Part shown: positions 63,651 to 64,000 of the stretch, in pieces
How the letters are laid out: each line of letters starts with the position of its first letter
How positions within the stretch are numbered: the stretch's first letter is position 1
NCBI RefSeq assembly: GCF_016907715.1
Contig: NZ_JAFBCM010000001.1
Span: 4,402,001-4,466,000 of the forward strand
Source of the DNA: Tenggerimyces flavus
Lineage (GTDB): Bacteria > Actinomycetota > Actinomycetes > Propionibacteriales > Actinopolymorphaceae
DNA: 64,000 nt
Direction of reading: 5' to 3'
The notes under the pieces: model-generated
What the model was told of the DNA's origin: nothing
Seen by the model: only the letters and a program-made list of their open reading frames with translations
Database searches by the model: none
Program-made: the position numbers and the translations under genes

Positions 63651-64000
63651 ATGAGGTTGGAGGGGGTCTTCGCCCGCTACGGCCGCCGCGATGCCTGGGT
63701 CCTCCAGAACGTCGACGGCGAGGTACGGCAAGGCGACACCATCGTGATCACCGGGCGCAACGGGGCCGGAAAATCCACGCTGCTCAGGGTCCTCGCCGGT
63801 CTGCTCCCGGTCGGCCGCGGCAAGGTACGCGACCGCCCCGACATCGTTGGCTGGGTGCCCGAACGGTTCCCGACCGCGCAGCCGTTCGCCGTTCTCGCTT
63901 ACCTGCAAGGGATCGCGCGCGTCCAAGGCCTTTCGCAAAGTCTTGCCCAAAAGACGATCGATGCCTGGGGCGAACGGTTCTTCCTCACCCCGTTCTTCGC
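63651..64000 (+). CDS. ABC transporter ATP-binding protein (truncated by window end)
   Basis: About 116 residues visible from ATG at 63651. Walker A GRNGAGKST is near residue 39-47 in ITGRNGAGKSTLLRVLAGLL, and the region before it fits an ABC A-loop and first strands (LEGVFARYGRRDAWVLQNV). The signature and Walker B lie beyond the window. Cargo unknown; permease genes are expected next. Confidence 0.85.
   Translation, partial: MRLEGVFARYGRRDAWVLQNVDGEVRQGDTIVITGRNGAGKSTLLRVLAGLLPVGRGKVRDRPDIVGWVPERFPTAQPFAVLAYLQGIARVQGLSQSLAQKTIDAWGERFFLTPFF

Overview
The window is high-GC chromosomal DNA from an actinomycete. Base composition, frequent GTG starts, 1-8 nt gene overlaps, a DUF222/13E12-type HNH gene, a fused-ATPase YkoEDC thiamine transporter and the hisI-trpE ... 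trpCBA ... lgt-gltBD order all fit this. Propionibacteriales (Kribbella / Actinopolymorphaceae-like) is my best guess, but it is an inference. I see no rRNA, tRNA, CRISPR array, phage or insertion sequence. A TPP riboswitch is present.

Region by region. 1-7160: a tandem array of at least six secreted seven-bladed FG-GAP beta-propeller genes on the plus strand; the last copy is decaying. 7328-14890 (minus): a seven-gene peptide-uptake operon (HAD phosphatase, binding lipoprotein, two permeases, fused double ATPase, M20 peptidase, SDR). 15056-20330: a decayed membrane glycosyltransferase, hydroxyacid-oxoacid transhydrogenase, serine hydrolase, GT2, UDP-glucuronate decarboxylase and a possible gene remnant. 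20427-25022: secreted carboxylesterase, then the thiamine/HMP ECF transporter behind its riboswitch. 25221-33323: DinB-like protein, large secreted GH92 alpha-mannosidase, GNAT, VOC protein, two small membrane proteins and a cytochrome P450.

33358-60042 carries a conserved-looking housekeeping backbone: hisI, trpE, a Trp-operon membrane protein and HGxxPAAW protein, later DUF2752 and RDD proteins, trpC-trpB-trpA, a Sco/DsbA-like pair, lgt and gltB-gltD. About 10 kb (36455-46521) of mixed-strand accessory genes splits the tryptophan genes: SDR, P-loop kinase, DUF222-HNH, a truncated kinase, an Lrp-DDAH-RocD arginine/ornithine module, a beta-lactamase-fold protein, and a Gfo/Idh plus alpha/alpha-barrel enzyme pair. 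After gltD come an SRPBCC-DUF2867 gene with an operator-like double palindrome, a palindrome-rich non-coding stretch (61434-62264), a glutamine-synthetase-like enzyme and the start of an ABC ATPase.

The least explained content is non-coding. At least four families of dispersed inverted repeats sit in the intergenic gaps. One has two copies whose arms differ by a compensating base-pair change; one forms a cloverleaf-like fold with an 18-bp perfect outer stem and has a related relative about 19 kb away. Coordinates were read by eye and may be off by a base or two for short sites.
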